DNA of 64,000 nucleotides. It comes from Zantedeschia hybrid cultivar. Its lineage: Eukaryota; Streptophyta; Magnoliopsida; Alismatales; Araceae. The DNA is taken from assembly GCA_030544215.1 (NCBI GenBank), contig JARZZO010000011.1:43429001-43493000 (forward strand), written 5' to 3'. The notes beneath the pieces are model-generated. The model ran no database searches and was not told where the DNA came from. It was given only the letters and a program-made list of their open reading frames with translations. The position numbers were made by a program, and so were the translations under genes. Shown here piece by piece: positions 33,370-42,565 of the stretch. The number at the start of each line of letters is the position of its first letter. Positions within the stretch are counted from its first letter, which is position 1.

Positions 33370-35450
33370 CATAAAGATAGACTTTGGCCTTTTCCACTTT
33401 TTATAAAAGACGGAGGGCATGCACATCCACTGATCGTTTCGAATTGTGCGTCGTTAAACACATGAAAACGTTCAATCTAAATTTATCCGACTCACTCAAA
33501 TCAGATTTTGAAAATTTAATAGTGGTGAGTCCGAGTCGATCCACAGGGAGTTAAGATTCTAGTTTTGAAAACTTTGAACTTTAGTTAATCTAATAAAAAA
33601 AATTGATGATTGTTTATGAATTTTAATGCTCTAGAATTCAATTATTCTAAAAATAACAATAACCTGAATTAACTAATTATACTAAATAATTAATTACCTA
33701 ATGAAACCATGCACAAGCTACTTAACTAAAAAAAATCAAATTAATTAAACTAATTCTAAATAACAAGTAAACACCTTAATATAATGAGGAAATAACGTTT
33801 AACTAAATAAAAATTGAATAAAGCTTTCATTCACCACTAATTGTTTAACAAAGAAACATTTATCTAAACTAACCAAAGTAATTAATGAAGAACTAAATAA
33901 ACAAATTTATGCAGCAAATGGGGTTTGGAGAAAGCTTCTGCTGGCTTCGGTGCAGTGAACCGATGGAGAGAGGGGACGGCTCAGTAGTCCGCAGATGCGT
34001 TTGGGCGGCTGCTGGCGTGCTTGGCATGCAACACTTGCTGGCTGGGCAGGATGCTGCTGCAGTTGCTGGCAGCTGCTGGATGCGCAGGGAGACTGGAAGC
34101 CGGGTGGAGAAGCTGCTTCATCGGGACAGCTTGCTGGAAACGTGGAGGGTGCTGGAGCAGCTTGAAGAAGGAGGCTGCTATGCTGGAGGACAGGAAGGCT
34201 GCTGTGGCACGTGGATGGCAGGAGCTGCGTGGAGGGCTGCTGGATGCTGCCGGGTCAGCTGGGATAGCTGGAGGGTTGCCGGGTCAGCTGGGATAGCTGG
34301 AGGGTTGCCGCTGCTGCACGTTGGATGGAGCTAGGACAGCTGCTGCTGTTGGTGGCTGGTTGCAGCAGACAGTGAAACTGCTGGTGTTGCTTTGCTGCGT
34401 CTGCGTGGAGGAGGCAGCCTGGTGCTGCGTTGGAGGAAGGAGCTGCTCGTGGAAGCCGGCTGCTGGGAAGGGTGTTATTTGGAAGAGAGGACAGCGCTGG
34501 GAGATCACAGAGTACTGGAGAGAGCTAGGAGGAAGGAAGGCCACGGCTGGGAACTTCAGGCGCGTGGAGGCTGGGTGCTTGAAGCTGAAGGAAGTGGTTG
34601 AGGCTCGCAGGGTGCTGGAGACAGAGAGAAACCGAGAGAAGGGAAGAAGGGTGCTGGGAAGGAGAGGAGGAATACCAGAGAGAGACGAAAATAAAGGAGG
34701 AGGAGAGGGCTCGGCTGGGAGGAAGAAAGAATAGAAGAGAGGGGTGCGGAGAGAAAGGCTACGGAGGAGGAGGAATCGGCTCGAAAAAAAAAACTCCAGA
34801 ACAAAACGTGGGGGAGAGTTTTTATAGAGAGGAGAAGGAGGAGAGGCTGCCGGGTTTGAGTTGGAAAAGGAGGAGGATATGTGGGAGACTTGGAGAAGGG
34901 ACAGGATTTGGATATGGAAAGGTAGAGGAAATTGGAAAAGAAATAGGATTCGACTTTCTAAAACGAGAAAGAGAGGGAGAGAGAAGATTTTTAAAATAAA
35001 GGAAGGGATGTGTTTAGGAAATTAGAGAGACGGAAGGAAATAGTGGGTTTTGGGAAACTCCAGCGGAGGAAGGAATCAAATTGCATTTTTACCCCTGTTT
35101 TAGTTGAAATCCGCACACTAGACCTCCCCCAAATTTCCGAAAACTCCTCCAGCTGCACTGCATCATCGGCATGTCCTGTTCACATCAAATAAATATAATT
35201 TAGCGCATTATCATAAAAATATCATAATTTTTATTCATTTCGTCTCGGTTTTGTCGAAAAACCGCAAATGCGCTATACTCCTTTGATCACATGAAATGAC
35301 GATGTTTTTAAGTCAGAATTTGATGAAATTGGTACCGTTGGACTTGTTACACAATTATCTATCATTTCATATAATTTTGCAGATAAAAACATGAGTATGA
35401 TGCATATGGTTGCCCTTAAATGATCAATTTAACACTTTATCATCCACCCT
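33370..35450. other. Tat-1 3' non-coding region, unexplained
   Basis: An A/T-rich part (33560-33900) with many AATTAACTAA words precedes a GC-rich part (33905-34330) dominated by GCTGCTGG repeats. Then comes a purine-only-like part (34400-35030, GGAGGAGG and GAGAGAA words). Long open frames in the GC- and purine-rich parts have biased composition and no recognisable domain, so I do not call a gene. A clear 29-30 bp tandem duplication lies at about 34253-34311. Confidence 0.4.
34253..34311 (+). repeat. Tandem duplication, unit about 29 bp
   Basis: GCCGGGTCAGCTGGGATAGC followed by TGGAGGGTT occurs twice in direct succession with no visible difference, so the duplication is recent. Confidence 0.8.
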
Positions 35451-35615
35451 TTCATAGACGGCCTATTCCCTGGCCTTCCACCTTTTCATAGAAGGCATGC
35501 TAGTTGTCCTTCCACCTTTTCGTAGAAGACATCCTAGTTGGCCTTCCACCATTTCATGAAAAGCACACTCCATAGCCTCTCACCTCCTCGGAAGGCATGT
35601 TAGTTGGCCTTTCAC
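35451..35615. repeat. Palindrome array C outside the LTR (Tat-1 3' region)
   Basis: Five degenerate units of GGCCTTCCACCTTTT followed by TAGAAGGC, spaced about 45 bp, about 1 kb before the 3' LTR. Same arms as the LTR array, but more diverged. Confidence 0.65.
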
Positions 35616-36588
35616 CACTTCTTCTATTAACCATATCAATTGGGAGGTAACTTCACCATAGTTTCAGGAGAACTCTTTGCTTAAACAAATTAATGGTTAT
35701 TCCTGAAAATCTAATCGAAGCCATATCGGATTGGCATTCTACCATTATAATAGCCATATCTTCCATATCGGCTTCGACTCAAAACTAGCTTTTGCTTCTC
35801 ATCCTTTTGCAGTCTAAATACTTGAATGCTATGATCATTGAATATATGAACTTTGCTAATGTGCGCTATTGTAGTTGCAGGAAATCCGAAGCAAGTAGAA
35901 TTGAAGCCACATGAGGCTAATAATTTTGGGCGTATAGACTCTAAGTTCCTCTTTAAACAAAACAATCAGGAGTCTATATTCCCAAGTTATTCGATTGGCC
36001 AATAAATCCCTCCTTCTTGCATTAGGAATTTATTTTCTAAATTTTAAACCACCATACATTGCATAAGCATCCATCCTCGCCCTGGGGCAATGGCCATGAT
36101 TTGTCATTCTACTTATCTCACCAATAATCTGTGATTCTAATGAGTGTTCATTTGTCAGTTCTTTGAATTGCAAGACCTTGCCTTCTCTCCTAAATCCACG
36201 TGCTTGCGAGTCTCTCACTTGGCGATCATGTGATGCACCAGGCCACCATGCACCCATTGTGTTTAGACCTTTTCAAGTCACGTTCCCTCCATCTTCCTTG
36301 CTTGAGATCTCCTTGGGCTAGATCGCCATGCATCCTAGTGCGCCAAGGCCTCACGGTTCCAGCACCCGAGGGTCCCACAGATTGTGATTCTACAATATGG
36401 ATTTTGTTTCCATTCCAAATCACCCTTGCAGTTTAAATGGCTAATTCTCGTCCATTCAACACATTTACATATCTTCCTTGAGAATAGCCTATCCTTTTTA
36501 GAATGTCCAAAATTAGGTTCGATTTCTGGAACACCTATTTATCATTCTGTTCCACTCTACTGCAAAACAGGTGTCCCGGAGGGGCATT
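35616..36588 (+). other. Tat-1 region before 3' LTR with polypurine site
   Basis: No coding sequence recognised. The last bases, CCGGAGGGGCATT (36577-36588 region), are the likely plus-strand primer site directly before the LTR. Confidence 0.5.
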
Positions 36589-38025
36589 TGTAGACACCCA
36601 ATTTTGGACATCTCATTGGTCATAAATCCCACATTACCACCATAATCCATCCAATTTTCTCACATAATTCAGCCCACTAAATAATCAGGCCCATTAACCA
36701 ATCTCTACATCTTCTCGCCTGTGGAAGGCCAACCCTTGCCTTCCACCATCCGTAGAAGGCCAACCAAGCTGCCTTCCACTACCCGCGGAAGGCCAGCTAC
36801 CTTGCCGCCTTCCACCTTTTGGCCACCTTTTTCACTTTCTGCCACCTTTTCGTGGAAGGCAAACCAGCCTATCTTCCACCACCCGTGGAAGGCCAACCCT
36901 TCCCTTCCACCACCCTTGGACGGCCAACCCTCGTCTTCCACCACCCTTGGAAGATCAACCCCTGCCTTCCACCATCCGTGGAAGGCCAATTGGGTTGCCT
37001 TCCACCTTTTTCATGGAAGGCCAGCTACCTAGCCTTCCACGGAAGCGGGAGGCAAGATAGTCGTCCATTCCCCTAACTTCCACCTTGACCTCGTCTTCCT
37101 ACGATCTCCTTCACTCACCACCCTCATCCCCCACTACTCCGATCACTCCCGATTCGGCAACTGCCATGGCCACGACCTCCGATCTCTGACTATTTCCTAT
37201 TGGTTCTAAAGGATTTACGGGGATTTAGACCCCTATTTTCCCTTCACCTATTTAAACCCTCCATGTCCCCTCGAGAAGGGGGGTTGGTAGGAGTTGGAAG
37301 GCTCCAGAGCTTCAAGTGGGAGAAAGCCATGGCAGTCGAAAAGTTAGAGGAAGCAGAGGAATCCGTCGCATTCCAAATGGACTTGTTTTTTTAGTTCTCT
37401 CCTTACTTTTGTCATTTCCTTTTCTTTACATTCCCACCATCCATCCACTCTGTAGCATCATCTTCTCCTCCTACTCATTTCCTTTTACCACATTATTTCT
37501 ACTTTTCACTATTACCACATACGAGCATCCCATCTGCATGCATGCATCCTAGGACATCCTAGGACCCACTCTAACAGAGGTCCTAAACAAAAAATGGGAG
37601 GTGGGTGGCCATAAACATATGGTCTCCTTCCCTCCCCAAACACCCACCGATGCGTTCCTATTCAATTTTCGGTTTATTTATTCATATGCATGAATAGCTT
37701 CCGCACGTCACAATCCTAATTAGGTTTTCGTTTCTTTGTTCTATCTTTTTCTCTCAGGGGCTCTTACTACTTTTTGCGCGCAGACTACCGAGTTCTCTAC
37801 CTTCGGCCGGCCGGAAGTAGAGAAGAGGAACCCGTCATCTCCCGCTCCACCAAAACGCGATCAACCTCGTCATCCTGCGGAGCACATGGACCGTATGGTA
37901 ATGCTCCTAGCAATTACACATTCCAATCCTTAACTCCATCTAAATAGCCGCAGTGCTAAGACAAACAGAGAAGCCCTCGCCGGGAGAGAGACAGCAGCAA
38001 CGGCGGGGACGTTCTGGTGCCTATA
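36589..38025 (+). repeat. Tat-1 3' LTR (1437 bp)
   Basis: Starts TGTAGACACCCAATTTTGG and ends GTGCCTATA, where the 5' copy ends CCTACA, so the terminal CA has mutated. It has the TATTTAAA promoter motif at 37249-37256 and the palindrome array at 36718-37043. The target duplication GTTTC follows at 38026-38030. Confidence 0.85.
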
Positions 38026-38075
38026 GTTTCCTCTATAGACGAGAAATAGATTCCTTCTCAAGTATCTAAGTATAG
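38026..38075 (-). pseudogene. Copia-1 RT/RNase H fragment beyond Tat-1
   Basis: Minus-strand reading ILRYLRR and FLVYRGN continues in the same frame into DLELRGFTDSSF at 6895, once one copy of GTTTC is removed. This proves that 6895 and 38026 were adjacent before Tat-1 arrived. It ends at 38075, where the Tat-2 LTR begins; TATAG (38071-38075) is the predicted Tat-2 target duplication. Confidence 0.85.
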
Positions 38076-38282
38076 TGCTCAAAAAGAGTGTGTGTTCATC
38101 ATGTTATCATGTGTTCACTATGATTAACAATAAGAAAAGAATTGTGATCGCCAGAAACCGAAGTTTTCAAAGGAAAAGTGATCGCTTACTAACCTTGCAA
38201 ATCGGGAGAATATGGGGATCTTTTGTTCCTCTCTTCTGGCCGGCCGAAAGAAAAGAGCCTTCTCTTTCTTTACTATTGTTCT
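38076..38282 (-). repeat. Tat-2 3' LTR, terminal part
   Basis: On the minus strand it continues the LTR from 45288 and ends TTTTTGAGCA at 38076, next to the copia fragment. It shares CGGCCGGCC...AGAGAGGAAC with the matching zone of the Tat-1 LTR. The end was placed from the copia reading frame and the CA rule. Confidence 0.6.
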
Positions 38283-38370
38283 TGTAAGGATTGAGGTTTC
38301 GGGTTCAGTATTCGGGTCGGGTTCGGGCTGGATCCTCTGGTTTGGACTCCGTGGGGTCTTGAGATTTTTG

Positions 38371-38685
38371 ACTGAATGACGTCGGCACTGATTGACGCGT
38401 TTCAAAAGGTGTCTGACTGTGTGGACGCCATTCAAGTCTATTGCTATTGTGCCACGTATGTGCCACGTGGGCGGGTTTCGGGCCGCGAGAGTACGGCCCC
38501 TGTCTCGTCGTCTGAACGGCGTCCGTGATGCACGACGCGATTCAGACTGCGACTCTGCGATGTCAATGTACGGTGCCTGACATGTCGTCTGAACGGCGTC
38601 CGTGATGGTCGACGCGTTTCAGAGTGCTGTCAGTACGGCCCGTCCTGTCACCTGATTGGCGTCTGCCTCTGTCGACGCGTTTTAG
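38371..38685. repeat. Palindromic unit array A (5 units), Tekay-C 5' LTR
   Basis: A pair at 38371-38437, then single units near 38507-38549, 38587-38624 and 38651-38685. Arms such as CGTCTGAACGGCGTC / GACGCGATTCAGACTG are up to 14 bp. Confidence 0.8.
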
Positions 38686-39242
38686 CCAGTTTCTGATTGA
38701 CCCTACGAGCCTCCCCTTCTTTCCCTCATTTTCGCCTCCACCCTCTCTCTCTACGTCCTCTCCGCCCTCTCCGACCCTCTTTTCCCCTTTCCCTTCCTCT
38801 TCTTCCTCTTCCATCACCCCAACACCTCCCTACCTCTCACCTCTACCTCCACCACTTCCTTCGCGGCGTTCCATTCTCCGGACGGCGGCCGATGTCTCAG
38901 CGGAGTGGCGGCGTCCTCGGGGGTACCGGCGGCGGTCTGCGGTGCGGCGGGTCGGCGGCACGGAGCTTGGAGGAGTTCAAGACCCGGTAGGGGGACGAAC
39001 CTTGCATGAATCGTGATTATCTTGCTTATGGTTTCCATGGCGTGGCATGATGGGTTTCTTTGGGTAGAATGAGCATGTTAAGGGGGTTTTCCCATGAGGA
39101 TGGCCATGTTTATGAACGTGGGATTATGGATAGTCATGGTGATTTGGTTTCCCCTTTTCTTCCCCTCTTGTTTTGGGTTTCCGGGGTGTTTGGGGTTTAG
39201 GGGAGAAACCCTCGGGTTGAACCAGGGAACCAGGTTTCTTGC

Positions 39243-39602
39243 GCTAAAGGGCGTCGTGCCTGGTCGACGCCTTTTTTTAAGAACGTCGGGACAGTACGAC
39301 GCCTTTTAGGGCAGAAACCTCCCTGTTCGAGGTTTCGTGAGTACGGGGTTCTGATGCTAAAAGACGTAATGTATGGACGATGCCTTTTAGAAGAACGTCG
39401 GACCATCATGACGCCTTTTAGGCAGGAAATCACTCCGACTGAGGGTTCTGCAACCCTGGAATTCTGGTGTGAATGGCGTCTGTGGACTCTGACGTGTTTT
39501 AAACGGCGGCTTCCCAGGACGACGCGTTTTAGGGCATAATCTGATTTAAATGAACCTGTTTGAGAGGCTTGAATGGCGTCGACCTCGGTCGACGCGATTC
39601 AA
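39243..39602. repeat. Palindromic unit array A (7 units), Tekay-C 5' LTR
   Basis: Three pairs (about 39243-39311, 39357-39421, 39470-39533) and a final single unit 39569-39602 whose arms CTTGAATGGCGTCGACC and GGTCGACGCGATTCAAG are nearly perfect. Confidence 0.8.
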
Positions 39603-40995
39603 GACAGAACTGCATTAACTCTGGTTATTAATGCATGTTTCACTGTTAGATGGTTCCAATGCATGCTTTGAGTAGTACACTGAGACTGAGGATTTCTGCG
39701 TGAATGGAATTACATCATGTGTGTGTGTGTTTATGCGGATATGGAATTGGAACTACTGTGGCTTACGTTTGTCACCTTGGGCCGATGGGGGTGGGCCTTG
39801 GTGTCTGTGAGGCATTGTGCCGTACCGGTGGGGGGAGTGGTACATGTTGTGTTTTACCTTTGGCTGAGGGAAGCAGAACCACCTTGATCCCGTCGGGCCG
39901 GAGTAGCCGGTGCGCTATCCGAAGGGTTGCTGTTTGATCTCCGCGGGTCGGGGTTTCCCTGTTTGTCGTGGCAGCTTCCGGCGCGTTTCTTGCTGTGGAG
40001 CTGGTTGTGGTACTGTTTGAGTTGTTTTACCCCTTTAGCCACTGGGCCTGATGTGACCTTTGATCAAGGTTACGAGTGGTACCCTTCGCCCTTTGACCTG
40101 ACGCAGCCCGGGAGGGTAGGGTTGTGGGTAGTTCCTGTAGCTTCGGCTTGACGGGGGTTCGCCGGTCCCCAGGGCCTTCCTGAAGCGCCGAGGCCTGGCG
40201 TGGAGGAAATCCGGTCGGTAGGACAGTAGTCTAGACTGCTTGTGTGCACACGTAGCTGGGCAGTGGTGGTTCACTGGTCCCAGTTAGTCCTAGTTTGACT
40301 CACTGCCTCACCCTACAGTGCCCCTGAACACTGTAGGGGCGGACAGGCGTGAGTAGTGGTGGTAGTGTTGTGAGGCGACGTTTGTTGACAGTCGACAGTG
40401 TGGTTTGGTCATTTCGTGGACCTTGGTTGTGAGTCGTGACCTTGTGTTGGGTTCTGCGGATTACTTAGACTGTACTCGCTACGTTGCTTGTGCGCGCGTT
40501 TCATATCAGGTTTGGGTGCTGTGTTTACTACTTTATTTAATTGCCATATATCTGCATTATTGCTCTTGTGGGTGTGTGAGTGGGAGGCAGGGGATCGGAT
40601 GATCCCTACTAAGCCCAATTCTGGTGTGGCTCACTCCCTGTGGTTTCAGGTGTGGACCTCGTGGCGTGTGGCGGCGTGTGGTGTCTTCTCGGTGTGCGGG
40701 CCAGCAGCTGTCTCAGTTCCGGGGTATGCCCCGATGTTGTTGTACTTTACTTCTGCTTGTACTTATTTAATCTGTTGGACCATGTAATTATTGTTGGACT
40801 ATATATGGACATTGTTGTCTTCCTTCCTGCGCACTTGTTATATCTTTGTAGTCCGTGAGATTGATATATTTAGCCTTGTTTAACGCCTACTCCTCCAGAC
40901 GTGTTGTGTGAGATCCGGGTGTGAACCCGCAGTTAATGGGCCGACATCCATTTAGTGATCGGGTCTCTGGTCATAGGATGGCGGGTCGTTACAGA

Positions 40996-41007
40996 TGGTA
41001 TCAGAGC
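40996..41007 (+). promoter_or_regulatory. Tekay-C primer binding site (tRNA-iMet)
   Basis: TGGTATCAGAGC two bases after the LTR end, same as in Tekay-B. Confidence 0.92.
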
Positions 41008-41148
41008 TCAGTCTGGTCGAGTATGTGGTAAACTAGGTTAGATATTATAGTCCAACAACAAGTACGAGTCTGTACAGGCGATGGCTGCTGGTGTAGATTG
41101 ATAGGTTTTGACGTGCTTTGGTTCGACTTTCGTGTTTGTGGGGTAGTG

Positions 41149-42189
41149 ATGGCACCGAAGAGGAGAGTTCCGTTGGCTCGTGGTTCGAGAGCGGATGATG
41201 GTGGTTCGAGGGCAGAAGGACATAATGTGGATCGTTTCATGGAAGCTATGATTGGGGCTATGTCTAGATACCAGCAGGGAGATGGAAGTGAGGGGTCCAG
41301 TTCCCGAGGTGGCCAGTCCATGGTGATGGAGCGGTTCTTGAAGTTGAAGCCCCCTTCTTTTACGGGTCAACTAGTTCCAGACGCGGCGGCTCATTGGATT
41401 AAGGAAGTGGAGAAGGTATTTGACGTTCTTGAATGTGCTGAGAGTGACAAGACCTTGTTGGCAACCTACTTGCTGAAGGACGATGCTTATGATTGGTGGG
41501 TTACCATCAAGTGGTTGATGTTTCCAGATAGGTCCTTGAGAGAGATTCCTTGGGAAGGCTTTGTAAGAGAGTTTAGTGGACAGTACTTTCCGAGGCACGT
41601 TCGGAGGGCCAAGGAAAGGGAGTTTATGGAATTGGTGTAGGATGGTATGACAGTTCTAGAATATCAGATGAAATTTGTAGCTCTGGGAAGATTTGCTCCT
41701 CACATATCTGAGCATGAGGATCTTAGGACGGAGAAATTTGTGGATGGACTTCGGCATGATCTGAGGGAGTTTGTGGCAGCTCATTGTTGTAAGGAACTGG
41801 CGTCAGCAGTTCGGTGCACGGCAGCGGTGGAGGTGCAGTTCCAACACACGGCGAAGGAGTCGGAGCAATCAGCACAAGGGAAGCAGCAAGGCAGGGATAG
41901 ATCAGCAGTCTTTTCGTCAGGCGGTTCGAGTTCCTTTGAGCTCGAGTTCCAAGAGGTACCTTGTGACGAGGATGAAGAAGGTTCGGTTCAGCAGATGCAG
42001 ACGGAGGTCAGCTGGCAACAGGAGGCGAGGCGGGACACTGCGGATCGTTGTCCCCGTTGTGGCAGTTTTCATGGCAATCGGATATGTCCAATGATCACTG
42101 GTAGCTGTTTTGGCTGTGGTAGGAAGGGACATCTCGCAAGGAACTGTCCCCAGAAGAATAAGGCAGGACAGGAGCCGAGTGGTCAGTAG
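41149..42189 (+). pseudogene. Tekay-C gag (one nonsense codon)
   Basis: Gag of a non-autonomous element, start ATG 41149 (MAPKRRVPLARGS; Tekay-B Gag starts MAPRKRMPV). Capsid-like region (RFLKLKPPSFTGQ, HWIKEVEKVFDVLEC, EFSGQYFPRH), then zinc knuckle CFGCGRKGHLARNC near 42108-42149. Length 346 codons. One TAG at 41638-41640, where element 1 has Gln (CAG), a C-to-T change; otherwise the frame is clean. No protease follows. Confidence 0.9.
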
Positions 42190-42565
42190 GTGTTCGAGAC
42201 GTTGAGTGGTGTTGCGTCTCTTAGTGGAGGTCCGAGCGGTTGGGCTAGATGAACACTTTTATCTTGTCTTATTCAGAGGTGGTTGTGAACTCTTGTGACA
42301 CTTTTATGTACTTGGGTTTGGTGGAGAATCGGTTTTGTAATATGTGCCTTGCTAGTGTGTGGTTATTTTGATCTATCAGCTTTTGTCAAAATTGAGAATC
42401 TTGATTAGCTTGGTATGGATTTGATTGGCTAGTTATGTGGAGCCCTGTGTGTGTGATTGGTGAGGATGATTGTTGTAATCGGTGTGTCGGCATGTGATGG
42501 TTAGCCGAGTTTATCGTTGAGCGGTTGTAAATTTCGAGGACGAAATTCTTTTAAGGGGGGCAGAA
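42190..42565 (+). other. Tekay-C post-gag spacer, palindrome and polypurine tract
   Basis: Spacer homologous to 592-907 of element 1. It ends in the inverted repeat AATTTCG-AGGA-CGAAATT (42530-42547) and the polypurine tract TTAAGGGGGGCAGAA just before the 3' LTR. Confidence 0.75.

Larger units (their letters stand above)
6896..38025 (+). mobile_element. Tat-1: Ty3/gypsy Tat-type element with antisense PMD cassette
   Basis: Bounded by LTRs at 6896-8276 and 36589-38025 and flanked by the 5-bp duplication GTTTC (6891-6895 and 38026-38030). Total span 31.1 kb. Removing Tekay-B plus one copy of its target duplication (9376 bp) and the copia solo LTR (1770 bp) leaves about 20 kb. Order: LTR, leader with palindromes, gag, protease, G-patch, RT, RNase H, archaeal-type RNase H, integrase, then antisense genes A and B, a long non-coding region, and the LTR. 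The second RNase H and the lack of a chromodomain place it in the Tat clade. Gag and pol are broken by several stops and frameshifts, so it is not autonomous now. Confidence 0.85.
38283..40993 (+). repeat. Tekay-C 5' LTR (2711 bp)
   Basis: Starts TGTAAGGATTGAGGTTTCGG and ends GGCGGGTCGTTACA. Twelve GGCGTC/GACGCC units in two groups (38371-38685, 39243-39602). Relative to the other Tekay LTRs it has extra sequence between about 39750 and 40500. Confidence 0.95.

Noticed and set aside
33909..34734. Overlapping Trp/Gly/Cys-rich open frames
   Set aside because: Composition follows the GCTGCTGG repeat in all frames, with no domain, no splice or promoter context, and no Tat-2 homologue.
38028..38282. 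A unique host segment between Tat-1 and Tekay-C
   Set aside because: The first 48 bp read in frame as copia RT/RNase H continuing from 6895, and the rest fits the end of the Tat-2 LTR interrupted by Tekay-C.
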